A stretch of DNA of 64,000 bases. It comes from JAFDVL01 sp043783625. GTDB lineage: Bacteria > Acidobacteriota > Blastocatellia > RBC074. Made by a program: the position numbers and the translations under genes. This document shows, in pieces, positions 8,985 through 17,795 of the stretch (its first letter is position 1; each line of letters begins with the position of its first letter). The DNA lies in contig JAYVZE010000179.1 in NCBI GenBank assembly GCA_043783625.1, positions 4,535-68,534 on the forward strand. Reading direction: 5' to 3'. The notes below the pieces were generated by a model. It saw only the letters and a program-made list of their open reading frames with translations, did not search any database and was not told the origin of the DNA.

Positions 8985-9752
8985 TTAGTTTGAAGTTGGA
9001 GGTTTTCCTGTGAGCAAGGGTAACAACTTTTCTTCTACTTCATCAAGATAATGCCGCAGATAAGTATTCTCGCCACGTGTTCGCAGGATGTCTAATGAAA
9101 CTCCGTTCCAGCATTTTTGTTCGCGCTCGAAATCAATTTCTAATTCCTCAACAATTCGCTTTGGATTACGCGCCGGATCAGAAGTGTTTGAAGAATAACG
9201 AAGGCGATGAGCTTCTTCACACGGATCAAAATTAAGCCGCTGTCGAATTGCCAAAAGCTGACGTTCTTCTTGTTCGTTCTCGCTATGAAATCCATTTAAA
9301 ATCCAATTTTCACGTTTAGGATATTGCACAGCAAGTGCCACAGGAAATTGGTCTTCTATTTCAGTAATCGCCTGATGAATCCCTTGCCTTCGCTCTTTCT
9401 GACTGTCGAGATCGCGTGATAAAACGAGGGCTATAATTTCTCGATCTGGTTGTTCTGCTTTTATTTTCAGTACAAGGCGAATAGCTTTTCGCGTCACTGC
9501 TGTATCAATTCCTTGTGGCTCGTTATTGACATGTCCACGATAACGGGGAAGCCTGTAGTTTTGGTATAAGCTATGAATATTCCTCCATCGAGTACAACTC
9601 TGATTACCTTCGATGGAAGTCCACGAACGGCTATGCGGCAGAATAGTTTCATCCAACCAATCAGGGCTTGCTTCAAGCAAGACGCGATCCGCCAGCGCAC
9701 AAACCATTCGCGCATCTGATTCATTTTCCGCCACCACAATAAACTCAGGCAT
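8985..9752 (-). CDS. TOPRIM-like partner of the upstream AAA ATPase
   Basis: This 255-residue protein opens with VVAENESDARM (a Glu in the position of the TOPRIM glutamate) and has LVLSRDLDSQ near residue 112, which resembles the TOPRIM DxD strand. Together these suggest a TOPRIM-type nuclease fold like that of OLD-family proteins or DUF4276/DUF4435-like partners. Its start overlaps the stop of the ATPase gene by 8 bases, so both are probably co-translated and may form one complex. Split ATPase plus TOPRIM pairs are known in anti-phage systems such as PARIS and in OLD-like pairs. The assignment here is by motif only. No signal peptide is seen. Confidence 0.6.
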   Translation of the reverse strand: MPEFIVVAENESDARMVCALADRVLLEASPDWLDETILPHSRSWTSIEGNQSCTRWRNIHSLYQNYRLPRYRGHVNNEPQGIDTAVTRKAIRLVLKIKAEQPDREIIALVLSRDLDSQKERRQGIHQAITEIEDQFPVALAVQYPKRENWILNGFHSENEQEERQLLAIRQRLNFDPCEEAHRLRYSSNTSDPARNPKRIVEELEIDFEREQKCWNGVSLDILRTRGENTYLRHYLDEVEEKLLPLLTGKPPTSN

Positions 9753-10953
9753 TCACCGGCTCCGCTGTATTTTCAATGACCCAGTTTTCACCCTCGGCGT
9801 CCCATAATTCGCCTGTCGTCAAAACTCCTAAAGCGCGTCCAGCATCAGGATGTTCGCTTAATCGTTTGGTATGACTGACGCCGTCTTGATCCATATCCAT
9901 CACCCAGACATCTTCTGGTGCAAGCTCATCAATGATGTAAGGCGAATGACTGGTTAGAATAATTTGCTGATCATGTTTTTCGGCGAAGTTTTTGAGCGTT
10001 TGCATTAATTGACGTTGTGCAAGGGGATGAAGTCCTGTCTCAATATCTTCAAGTAAAAAGATTTTGCTGTCTGTAGAACCATAAAGCAATGTAAGCAAAC
10101 CAAGACTCAGCAGGGTTCCTTCACTTATTGAACTAGCTGGTAAGTCATTTGCTGAAACAGTGTCAAAAAATAGTGCTTGCCCGGTTACAGGTCTTTCCTC
10201 AGGGACTGGAAAAACTGACTCGCCATACTTGATAGTTTTAGTTTCTTTCAAGATTACTTTAGCGGGTTTTACTCTAACACGTTTAATGGTTGGAACAATT
10301 TGCTGCAAGGCCGCAAGAATGAGATCGAACTGCTCTTCGTCCGCACCTTTTAGGTAGGAAATTACTGAGGCCAATCCATGTCCTTCTGAAGTAAACTGGG
10401 GTGGTATTTCTTCAGAATAAGACGCAGCGGATAAATTGGAAGAGGTAGCTTTTAAATATTTATATTTTCCTACTTTAAGTAAAGGGGACTGAATTTGACT
10501 TCCAAATCGGACGGGAGCTTCGACGTCAATGGGTGTTGCAACGAATCCCTCATCATATCCAATTCCTTCTTCCAATATATCTATCCCACCTTTGATCAAA
10601 AATCCCCATGCGGGTATTTTTACGCTGGAATGATTATATTCTGGATAAACTTGTTCCTGGCTTGATGAATATAAAGATGCTTTCCAGTACCTTTCTTGAT
10701 CTGTTCCTTCCACACATATTTTTAACTGAAAACTATTTTCTCTGATCATTTTGAGTGATGGGTCGAGATATTTATTATCAAAAGAAAACGGAGCAGTGAT
10801 CGCTTGGGACAAATTATCCATAAGTAATTTGATGGACTGAATCAGATTACTTTTACCTGCACCATTCGGGCCAACAAGTGCAGTCACGCGCCCCGGTTCA
10901 ATGACCGTATGCGCGTGACTTTTGAAATTCGTGAGTTCGATTTTGGTAATCAT
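9745..10953 (-). CDS. AAA15/OLD-like SMC-type ATPase
   Basis: This is a 402-residue ABC/SMC-type ATPase. Walker A is GPNGAGKSNLIQ near residue 29, the signature-like SISEGTLLSLGLL lies near residue 277, Walker B is KIFLLEDIETGLHP, and the His switch is ILTSHSPYIID. The insert between Walker A and the signature is typical of the AAA_21/AAA_15 group. Such ATPases pair with a nuclease effector in defence and repair cassettes, and the overlapping TOPRIM-like gene downstream fits that. msrA starts 13 bases upstream in the same direction and is probably unrelated. Confidence 0.85.
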   Translation of the reverse strand: MITKIELTNFKSHAHTVIEPGRVTALVGPNGAGKSNLIQSIKLLMDNLSQAITAPFSFDNKYLDPSLKMIRENSFQLKICVEGTDQERYWKASLYSSSQEQVYPEYNHSSVKIPAWGFLIKGGIDILEEGIGYDEGFVATPIDVEAPVRFGSQIQSPLLKVGKYKYLKATSSNLSAASYSEEIPPQFTSEGHGLASVISYLKGADEEQFDLILAALQQIVPTIKRVRVKPAKVILKETKTIKYGESVFPVPEERPVTGQALFFDTVSANDLPASSISEGTLLSLGLLTLLYGSTDSKIFLLEDIETGLHPLAQRQLMQTLKNFAEKHDQQIILTSHSPYIIDELAPEDVWVMDMDQDGVSHTKRLSEHPDAGRALGVLTTGELWDAEGENWVIENTAEPVNA

Positions 10954-10966
10954 CGTTCTCTCCGTC

Positions 10967-11653
10967 TTACTGACTTTTCGCCTGCTGATTGACTTTCAAT
11001 TTATCCGCAAAAATCTTGCGGAATTTCTTGATTTTCGGCGCAATCACGTAGCTGCAATATCCGGCGTTTGGATTGTTGACGTAGTATTCCTGATGATATT
11101 GTTCAGCCGAATAAAACTCTGAAACTTGCGCGACTTCGGTCACGATGGGGCTGGTGTAGGCTTTGGCTGCCGTCAGTTCGGCGATGAATTTTTCTGCGAT
11201 TTCTTTTTGTTCGGGCGAGTGATAATAAATTGCAGAACGGTACTGCGTCCCGACGTCATTGCCCTGACGATTTAATGTCGTTGGATCGTGCAGAATGAAT
11301 AGCACTTCGAGGATTTCACGATAGGAAGTGACTTTGGGATCGAAGGTGATCTGAACGACTTCGGCATGTCCACTGTCGCCGGAAGAAACCTGTTGATAGG
11401 TCGGATTTTTGACGTGACCGCCAGTGTATCCAGAGACAGCTTTTTCCACGCCGCGCAATTCATCGAACGGAGCTTCGATGCACCAGAAACACCCGCCCGC
11501 TACCGTCGCAATTTCTTTTGTGTTGTCCATTTTTTTGTTTTTATCCTTTTTCTCTGAAGGTTCTTTGGTTTTTTGAATCGGTTCGGTGGCAGTCGCGCTG
11601 CATCCCAAAGCTGTTAAGGTTACGAAGCAGATTAAGATCAGAATTTTTTTCAT
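10967..11653 (-). CDS. msrA: Peptide-methionine (S)-S-oxide reductase, lipoprotein form
   Basis: MsrA repairs methionine sulfoxide in proteins. The catalytic motif GCFWCIEAPFDEL is intact near residue 54, followed by VSGYTGGHVKNPTY, SGHAEVVQ, and the C-terminal YHQEYY region. The 228-residue protein begins with a lipobox signal (LTALGC, Cys near residue 18), so it is probably a lipoprotein outside the cytoplasm, followed by a charged linker. It shares direction with the downstream ATPase gene. Confidence 0.93.
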   Translation of the reverse strand: MKKILILICFVTLTALGCSATATEPIQKTKEPSEKKDKNKKMDNTKEIATVAGGCFWCIEAPFDELRGVEKAVSGYTGGHVKNPTYQQVSSGDSGHAEVVQITFDPKVTSYREILEVLFILHDPTTLNRQGNDVGTQYRSAIYYHSPEQKEIAEKFIAELTAAKAYTSPIVTEVAQVSEFYSAEQYHQEYYVNNPNAGYCSYVIAPKIKKFRKIFADKLKVNQQAKSQ

Positions 11654-11775
11654 AGCTAGTTTCCTTTGTTTCGTGAAAAAATTAATTCACCAATCAATAA
11701 TTTAGGAAGGAAATCATTATATCGCAAAAATGCGCTGAAAGATTCCTGTGAGCTTTACGATTTAGATTTTGAGAT

Positions 11776-12276
11776 TTAGATGGAGTTACAAAAATAAACC
11801 AGATGCTGAAACCCGCGCCAGAAAATTTCTTTTTCGATTTGTAATCCGTTTTTTTCTGCGACGCGGCGCGAAGGCTCATTTTCAGGGCGGATCATCGAAA
11901 TCATCCGGCTTCGATGAAGTTGCTGAAAGCCATATTCAAAACAGGCGCGTGCGGCTTCCGGGGCGTAGCCTTTCCCCCAATAATTTCGATTCACGTGATA
12001 GCCGACTTCCAGTTCCATCGCTCCGTCAACTTCCTGATGGAGCAGCCCGCAATCACCGATTAATGTTTCTTCACTTTTCAAAATCATCGCCCACAATCCA
12101 TAGCCGTTTTGCTCATAGCTTTTGAATTGTCTTTCCATCAAAGCGGTCAGCATTTCACGATCCAGCGGCTGCGGATAATACAGCATCGTTTCCGCATCAC
12201 TCCAAATCAAGAGCATCGCGTCAACATCATTAGGCGTTAGTTCGCGCAAGTAGAGGCGTTCTGTTTCGAGAATCAT
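11776..12276 (-). CDS. GNAT-family N-acetyltransferase (RimJ/RimL-like)
   Basis: This is a 166-residue acetyltransferase of the GNAT_3 type. It begins ETERLYLRELTPNDVDAM, typical of ribosomal-protein or amino-acid N-acetyltransferases. The acetyl-CoA motif region is ELEVGYHVNRNYWGKGYAPEAARA, with a loop variant of Q/RxxGxG/A. SMIRPENEPSRRVAEKNGL is the usual motif B. The target is unknown. A palindromic repeat follows upstream at 12281-12345. Confidence 0.88.
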   Translation of the reverse strand: MILETERLYLRELTPNDVDAMLLIWSDAETMLYYPQPLDREMLTALMERQFKSYEQNGYGLWAMILKSEETLIGDCGLLHQEVDGAMELEVGYHVNRNYWGKGYAPEAARACFEYGFQQLHRSRMISMIRPENEPSRRVAEKNGLQIEKEIFWRGFQHLVYFCNSI

Positions 12277-12280
12277 AATT

Positions 12281-12345
12281 GGTGCGCCAGCATCTTGCTG
12301 GCATTTTTGGGAGGGGGAAACTTGCCAGCAGGATGCTGGCGTACC
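12281..12345. repeat. Dispersed palindromic repeat, copy 1
   Basis: GCCAGCATCTTGCTGGC and GCCAGCAGGATGCTGGC form arms of a long imperfect hairpin opened by GGTGC and closed by GTACC. A second copy with the same ends and a different loop lies at 48398-48471. It is extragenic in both places, like REP/BIME elements. Confidence 0.75.
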
Positions 12346-12348
12346 GCG

Positions 12349-12969
12349 CTACGGCGTTTTCGGAATCGGAGCGCGTAATTCTACCCGACCTAAAATCTGT
12401 CGTGCCAAATCGCGTCCGGCGCGTTGGTAGGAATACGCGCTGACTCGACCGTATTGATCGGCGTAAATGGAAGCGGAACCAAGTCCCAGATTCTTGCCTG
12501 TCTTGGGTTCGTAGATCGTGTAGCGGACTTCGTATTGCTGACCAAACGTTTGAAATTCTAACTGAACCACATAAAAACGGTTTTCGTCTTTCGCCATCTT
12601 AATGGCGTCGGAGCGGCTCATATTTCCGGTGTCACGAACTTCCAATCCGCGCACTGCACGCAAGAGTTCAATCCGGCAAGCCCCGCGCACATAATCGGCG
12701 ACACCCATGCCAGCGTTCATGTCCGCCCAATCTGTGCCGAGAATAATGCCGCGTTGTCCGGCTTTCTTTTCTTCTTTCTTCTTGTCGTCTTCGAGGTCTG
12801 GTTCAGGCAGGTCAGACTTGGGAAGTTCGGGAGTTTTGGATGGCACAGGAACACCCTGAACAGGAGGAAGGTCAGGTGCTTTTTTTTGTTTGCGACCTGA
12901 TTGCCCGACGGCGGAAACAGTAAGAAGAGCCAATAAAAATAGAGTGATGATTAGCTTTAAATTTCTCAT
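12349..12969 (-). CDS. Secreted protein of unknown function
   Basis: This protein of about 206 residues starts MRNLKLIITLFLLALLTVSAVGQ, a clear signal peptide cut near residue 23. A Lys/Pro/Asp-rich linker follows (residues 25-65). The folded part has GTDWADMNAGMGVADYVRGACRIELLRAVRG and QYGRVSAYSYQRAGRDLARQIL, probably an alpha/beta domain. ATG 12969 is preferred, with AGGAGT upstream, over longer in-frame starts that lack a signal. I do not recognise the family. Confidence 0.7.
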   Translation of the reverse strand: MRNLKLIITLFLLALLTVSAVGQSGRKQKKAPDLPPVQGVPVPSKTPELPKSDLPEPDLEDDKKKEEKKAGQRGIILGTDWADMNAGMGVADYVRGACRIELLRAVRGLEVRDTGNMSRSDAIKMAKDENRFYVVQLEFQTFGQQYEVRYTIYEPKTGKNLGLGSASIYADQYGRVSAYSYQRAGRDLARQILGRVELRAPIPKTP

Positions 12970-13007
12970 AAGTACTCCTTTTCGAGGATGGGAAAAATAT
13001 TCATAGC

Positions 13008-13098
13008 TCCCCTCCTGTCTTAGGAGGGGGTAGGGGGTGGTCGGAATTTGAATACAGACCACCCCGTCCTTCGGACACCCCTCCTAAAACAGGAGGGG
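13008..13098. repeat. Long GC-rich dispersed inverted repeat
   Basis: CCCCTCCTG(T) with TTAGGAGGGG on one side and CCCCTCCTAA with ACAGGAGGGG on the other, plus GGGGTGGTC against GACCACCCC, make a stem of more than 30 bases with a short loop. It sits between two minus-strand genes. The nested arms resemble mobile extragenic palindromes seen in other bacterial phyla. Confidence 0.7.
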
Positions 13099-13104
13099 AA
13101 TTTT

Positions 13105-14187
13105 TTATCGTTGAATTCGCGCTGATCCGCCTTTGGCAAAAGCGCGAACCTGATCCACCGTTGCCATGGTCGTATCACCGGGGAACGTTGTCAATAAAGC
13201 TCCGTGCGCCCAGCCTAATCGTAAAGAATCTTCAGGGGTTTCGCCTGAAAGTAAGCCGTAAATAAAGCCTGCCGCGAAGCCATCTCCGCCGCCGACACGA
13301 TCTACTACATTCAGCTCACAGGTTGGAGCCACCAACGTTTGACCGTTGATCCAGGTCACTGCGCCCCAGCTATGATGATTGGTGGAATGAACTTCGCGCA
13401 ACGTCGTCGCCACCGCTTTGATGTTGGGATGCTGCGCGGTAACGCGATCAATCATCGCAAAAAATGTGCTGGGATCAAGCTTGGAAGTGGCATGAACTTC
13501 AGGGCCGGGAATTCCTAAACCTAATTGTAAATCTTCTTCGTTTCCGACTAAGACATCTACGTTGTCAACGATGCGGCGCAGCGTCGCTACGGCACGATCT
13601 CCGCCGCCGAAGATATTCCAGAGCTTGGCACGGAAGTTCAAATCGAATGACACCATCGCACCTTGTGCTTTAGCAGCTTGCATTCCTTCGATGATTAATT
13701 CTGAGGTCGTGGCCGACAGGGCGGCGAAAATTCCGCCGCTGTGAAACCATTTCGCGCCGCCGGAAAAAATTTGATCCCAATCGAAATCGCCCGGTTTTAA
13801 CTGCGCTGCCGCTTCGTTGGCGCGATTGTAAAACACCACCGGGGCGCGGACTCCGTGTCCCCGGTCGCTCAGGACGGTCGCCATATTCGGACCTGTCACG
13901 CCGTCGTGTTTGAAGCGTTTATAGAATCCTTTGACGCCCATCGCTTTGACCCGTTCGGCAATTAAATCGCCAATCGGATAATCCACCATGGCGGAAGCGA
14001 TGGCGGTATTTAAATCGAAACAATCAGCTAAATTTGCCGCGACGTTGAATTCGCCTCCACTGACGTGAATTGCGCAGTTTGTAGCTTTACGAAAAGGGAT
14101 AATGCCAGGGTCTAAACGGTGAATAAGGGCGCCGAGAGAAACTAAATCAAGTGCGCCATCCTGACGAATTGGTAAACCGGATGTCAT
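13105..14187 (-). CDS. PfkB-family sugar kinase, probably 2-keto-3-deoxygluconate kinase
   Basis: This is a 360-residue ribokinase-like enzyme. The N-terminal motif HVSGGEFNVAANLA binds the sugar and the C-terminal motif DRVGGGDGFAAGFIYGLLSG holds the catalytic Asp and the anion hole. VSFDLNFRAKLW is typical of KdgK-type members (DxNxRxxLW). The product would be 2-keto-3-deoxy-6-phosphogluconate if this is KdgK, which is an inference. Direct neighbours give no pathway support, but an SDR similar to gluconate dehydrogenases lies at 53077. The start ATG 14187 has AAGGAG just upstream. Confidence 0.85.
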   Translation of the reverse strand: MTSGLPIRQDGALDLVSLGALIHRLDPGIIPFRKATNCAIHVSGGEFNVAANLADCFDLNTAIASAMVDYPIGDLIAERVKAMGVKGFYKRFKHDGVTGPNMATVLSDRGHGVRAPVVFYNRANEAAAQLKPGDFDWDQIFSGGAKWFHSGGIFAALSATTSELIIEGMQAAKAQGAMVSFDLNFRAKLWNIFGGGDRAVATLRRIVDNVDVLVGNEEDLQLGLGIPGPEVHATSKLDPSTFFAMIDRVTAQHPNIKAVATTLREVHSTNHHSWGAVTWINGQTLVAPTCELNVVDRVGGGDGFAAGFIYGLLSGETPEDSLRLGWAHGALLTTFPGDTTMATVDQVRAFAKGGSARIQR

Positions 14188-14490
14188 GCTGTGCTCCTTA
14201 CAAAATAATATTTTGATCGGCAGTTTTGAAATATACCTTGACGATCATTGATGGGACTAATGCTTGAAAAATCTGTTCATTGGCTATCTTTCTGTAACTT
14301 TTGTCAGTGACTCTCTGACTTATTTAATAGCCAATTAATTCGATTAACTCAGCATTATGTGGTTCAATTTAACACGAGTCGTATACATCTCATAATTTGT
14401 TGGCGATGGTCAATTGTTCAGGCGTTAAATTTTTTCAGGTTTTGAGGTGCGACCAGCAGCAATATTAATTAATTTTACCGATCAGAATTT
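14188..14490. other. Divergent promoter region, no gene
   Basis: A 303-base gap separates the minus-strand kinase from the plus-strand Hsp70-like gene. I see no ORF with a ribosome binding site and no strong repeat, so it should hold two divergent promoters. No operator could be assigned. Confidence 0.4.
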
Positions 14491-16017
14491 ATGTTATTAG
14501 GAATTGATTTTGGCACTACGAGAACAGTTGTGACAGCGGTGAATCGCGGCAACTATCCCATTGTTACTTTTACCAGCGAAGCCGGAGACCCGTGCGAATG
14601 GTATCCGTCCGTGTTGGCGACACGCGGCAACGAATGCGCGTTCGGGTTTGAAGCGCTGGCGAAACAGGGCGATCCGAATTGGGCGATCCGTCGTTCCTTT
14701 AAACGTGAACTTTCAAGTTTGGGAACCAGCAGCCGCCTGCGCGTTGGCACGCACGAGATGAGTGTTTTTGAATGGGTAACTTCTTTTCTCGAACAGTTGC
14801 ATCACGATTTGCGCCATCACTCCAACCTGACTTTGAAGAAAAAAGAAAAGCTCGAAGCGATGATTTCAGTGCCGGCGAACGCGAACAGCAATCAGCGCTT
14901 CATCACACTGGAAGCCTTTCGCCGCGCCGGTTTTATTGTGCGTGGAATGATGAACGAACCGTCAGCGGCGGGCATTGAATACGCCCATCACATTCTGGGG
15001 GCCGAAGCGAAAATCAAGCGTGAACATTTATTAGTGTACGATTTAGGCGGCGGCACTTTTGATTCGGCAGTGATTAGTTTAATGGATCATTCGCATGAAG
15101 TTTTAAGTAATGAGGGCATCGGAAAGTTAGGCGGCGACAACTTCGATGTGCTGTTATTAAACCTCGCGCTCAAGCAGGCCGGGATTGAAAATCTTTCCGA
15201 TTCGCAACTCGTTCCGTTGCTCGAAGAATGCCGCGAGAAAAAAGAAAGTTTGCGACCGAATACTAAAAAAATCGTCCTTGATATGGGGCGGGGAATTCCG
15301 GGAGCCGAAGAAGTCGTCGTCTTAACCAGTGATTTTTATGAAGCCTGTCGTCCGTTGATTGAAAGCACTTTGGATGCGATGGGACGCGCCATTGAAAAAG
15401 GTTTGGGCGATGCGGAAATAGATTTGAAATCGCTGGCGGCGGTGTATCTGGTGGGCGGATCAAGCGATTTTCCTCCGGTGGCGCGTTTGTTGAAAGAACG
15501 TTACGGCAAACTCGTTAAGCGTTCGCTTTATCCGCATGCTTCCGTTGCCATTGGCTTGGCCGTAGCCGCTGACACCGAAGCCGGACATACTCTGCGTGAA
15601 CGCTTCACGCGGCATTTTGGTGTCTGGCGTGAATTTGAATCCGGTCGCCAGATTGCGTTCGATAATTTGTTTGCCAAAGACACCGTCTTACCGGGCAAAG
15701 GCGAAGCCAAATTAATTCTGCAACGTCGTTATATTCCCGCGCATAACGTCGGACATTTTCGCTATCTTGAATGCAGTGGATTGGATGAACATTCCCAGCC
15801 GCAGGGCGACATTACGCGCTGGGATGAAATTTATTTCCCCTTCGATCCGGCTGTGCGTGACGAAGCGGATTTGTCCATCATCCCCGTCGCCCGCGCTTCC
15901 GGTTTGCATAACTTAATCGAAGAAACCTACACCTGTGATTCCAATGGAATTATTGAGGTCGAGATAAAAGATTTGACGAATCAATTTAGCCGTAGCTTTA
16001 TGTTACGAAGTCAATAA
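14491..16017 (+). CDS. Hsp70-family protein, non-canonical
   Basis: This is a 508-residue actin-fold ATPase related to DnaK. The phosphate 1 motif LLGIDFGTTRTVV starts at residue 2, VPANANSNQR and MMNEPSAAGIEYAHH follow, the phosphate 2 motif is VYDLGGGTFDSAVI near residue 188, and the adenosine motif is VYLVGGSSDFPPVARLL near residue 316. The region after about residue 375 is short and lacks the DnaK substrate-binding beta domain and lid, so this is a divergent Hsp70-like protein. Its clients are unknown. No DnaJ or GrpE gene is nearby. Confidence 0.85.
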   Translation: MLLGIDFGTTRTVVTAVNRGNYPIVTFTSEAGDPCEWYPSVLATRGNECAFGFEALAKQGDPNWAIRRSFKRELSSLGTSSRLRVGTHEMSVFEWVTSFLEQLHHDLRHHSNLTLKKKEKLEAMISVPANANSNQRFITLEAFRRAGFIVRGMMNEPSAAGIEYAHHILGAEAKIKREHLLVYDLGGGTFDSAVISLMDHSHEVLSNEGIGKLGGDNFDVLLLNLALKQAGIENLSDSQLVPLLEECREKKESLRPNTKKIVLDMGRGIPGAEEVVVLTSDFYEACRPLIESTLDAMGRAIEKGLGDAEIDLKSLAAVYLVGGSSDFPPVARLLKERYGKLVKRSLYPHASVAIGLAVAADTEAGHTLRERFTRHFGVWREFESGRQIAFDNLFAKDTVLPGKGEAKLILQRRYIPAHNVGHFRYLECSGLDEHSQPQGDITRWDEIYFPFDPAVRDEADLSIIPVARASGLHNLIEETYTCDSNGIIEVEIKDLTNQFSRSFMLRSQ

Positions 16018-16083
16018 TTGTCAGGAGGTCAACACCCTCCCGGCTAACTATCAACAACGATATTTGTTTCCCCCCAACATTTT

Positions 16084-17322
16084 ATGGCTGCATCTATCCT
16101 CCCCATTGCGAATGACCAATATCGGACTGATTCGGTCAGCTCCTTGATGCGTAACGAGGCGGTTTTACAAACCTTCAGTTTTATCAAAATTTCAGCGTCC
16201 GAATTTACCGATGAGCAAATTCGGATTTGTGAAATCCCCGCTCCTCCGTTTCAGGAAGAACTGCGTGGACAATACATCGCGTCTCGTTTTCGTGAGCTTG
16301 GATTATCCGATGTTCACACTGATACCGAAGGCAATGTGATCGGCTTTTATCACGGCGACATCGAAGGACAATTAGTGGTGGTTTCTGCCCATCTGGACAC
16401 CGTTTTTCCTGCCGAGACTGATTTTAAAGTTAAGAGATTCTCCAATAAAATTCTGGCTCCGGGGATCGGTGATAATGCTTCAGGCTTAGCCGCGATGATC
16501 GCCATGATCCGGTTATTGAATGTCGGAAATTTCAAGCTGCGGGGATCAATTGCTTTTGTGGCGACAGTGGGCGAAGAAGGCGAAGGCGATTTGCGCGGCG
16601 CGAAGCATTTATTTTACACCGGAACGCTCAGCGGAAAAATCTCGCAGTTCATTTCGTTTGACGGCCCGGGCAATGATTTTATTACGCATCAGGCATTGGG
16701 TTCGCGGCGGTATCGCATTGCCTTTGAAGGCCCCGGCGGCCACAGTTGGACAGATTTTGGAACCGTGAATCCTGCCCATGCCATCGGACGTGCGATTGCC
16801 CGACTCGCCGAATTTCCAGTCCCGCAGAATCCGCGTACGACTTACAATGTCGGTCGAATTGAAGGCGGAACTTCGGTGAATGTGATTCCCGAACGCGCCA
16901 GCTTTGACGTAGACATTCGCTCCACCGATGAATATGAATTATCGCGCGTCGAAGACTTTCTGCTCTCTTCGGTCAATCAGGCGATGCGCTCAGAAAATTC
17001 TTTGCGAGCCGGTGCGCATCACAGCTTGAGGCTGGATGTGAACCTGATCGGACATCGCCCGTCAGGTGAAACCTCCGAGCATACGCCACTCGTGCAAACA
17101 GCTATCGAAGCGACCAAAGCCGTCGGCGTTCAGCCCTGGCTGAATTGCGCTTCGACGGACGCGAATATTCCCATCAGCCTCGGCATTCAAGCCATCACCA
17201 TCGGAGCCGGAGGCAAAGGCGGCGACGCCCATCGCCTGACCGAATGGTATGAGCCAACCGGCAGAGACCTCGGTTATCAGCGAGCCTTATTGTTGATTTT
17301 GGCGACGGCGGGATTGCGGTAG
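16084..17322 (+). CDS. M20-family metallopeptidase
   Basis: This is a 412-residue zinc peptidase of the M20 clan. The metal ligands are visible in VVSAHLDTVFP (His and catalytic Asp), GIGDNASGLA (bridging Asp), VGEEGEGDLRGAK (catalytic Glu and metal Glu) and GGDAHRLTEWYEP near the C-terminus. The dimerisation domain starts at FEGPGGHSWTDFGTVNPAHAIG. The closest relatives are annotated as tripeptidase/PepT-like or M20/M25/M40 peptidases. The gene follows the Hsp70-like gene by 66 bases on the same strand. Confidence 0.88.
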   Translation: MAASILPIANDQYRTDSVSSLMRNEAVLQTFSFIKISASEFTDEQIRICEIPAPPFQEELRGQYIASRFRELGLSDVHTDTEGNVIGFYHGDIEGQLVVVSAHLDTVFPAETDFKVKRFSNKILAPGIGDNASGLAAMIAMIRLLNVGNFKLRGSIAFVATVGEEGEGDLRGAKHLFYTGTLSGKISQFISFDGPGNDFITHQALGSRRYRIAFEGPGGHSWTDFGTVNPAHAIGRAIARLAEFPVPQNPRTTYNVGRIEGGTSVNVIPERASFDVDIRSTDEYELSRVEDFLLSSVNQAMRSENSLRAGAHHSLRLDVNLIGHRPSGETSEHTPLVQTAIEATKAVGVQPWLNCASTDANIPISLGIQAITIGAGGKGGDAHRLTEWYEPTGRDLGYQRALLLILATAGLR

Positions 17323-17341
17323 GCGATAGGTGTCCGTCAAT

Positions 17342-17790
17342 TTAGTCTTCGAAAGTTTCGATAGGTGGATGTTTTTGTGCGGCGTAAAGCACCTCGCGCA
17401 AATTGATTACTTCAGAGCGATTCATTTGTAACGCTTCGACGGTTGCCCTTCCCGTGGCTGTTAATCCGACAATCAAACTTGCGTCTTCATTCCACGCAAA
17501 ATGGTCATCCCAGTTTTGTAGACGCGGATGAAATGATGAAATAATGAAGTGATTTTGTTTGTAATCGCATCTGGCGCGAATTCTTTAGTGTATTTATGCC
17601 CGTTACAACCCTGACATGCAAAAGCAAGATTTTCGGCTGTGGTGGAACCACCGGCAATGCGCGGCTTGATATGTTCGACTGAAAATGGTTGCGGAGAAAA
17701 ACGGGCTTGGCTGCGACAATATTCGCAAACTTTTCAGGCGCGTAACTGCACCAGCCGTCGCAATCCAGCCGGAATATATTTGTTAGACAT
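17342..17790 (-). pseudogene. HNH endonuclease, broken by a stop and a frameshift
   Basis: Reading from ATG 17790, the frame gives MSNKYIPAGLRRLVQLRA, then a TGA at 17734-17736, then KVCEYCRSQARFSPQPFSVEHIKPR and AENLAFACQGCNGHK, the CxxC, His and CxxC parts of an HNH nuclease. Near 17535-17545 the frame shifts, and the family C-terminus (WDDHFAWNEDASLIVG to ETFED) continues in another frame to a TAA at 17342. Two lesions argue for a dead gene. The intact 131-residue gene just upstream is its usual partner in other genomes. Confidence 0.8.
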
Positions 17791-17795
17791 GATGA

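Noticed and set aside
17734..17736. TGA in the HNH gene as a possible selenocysteine codon, given tRNA-Sec in the window
   Set aside because: The family does not use Cys or Sec at that position, no SECIS-like hairpin follows closely, and the gene also has a separate frameshift, so a pseudogene is the simpler reading.
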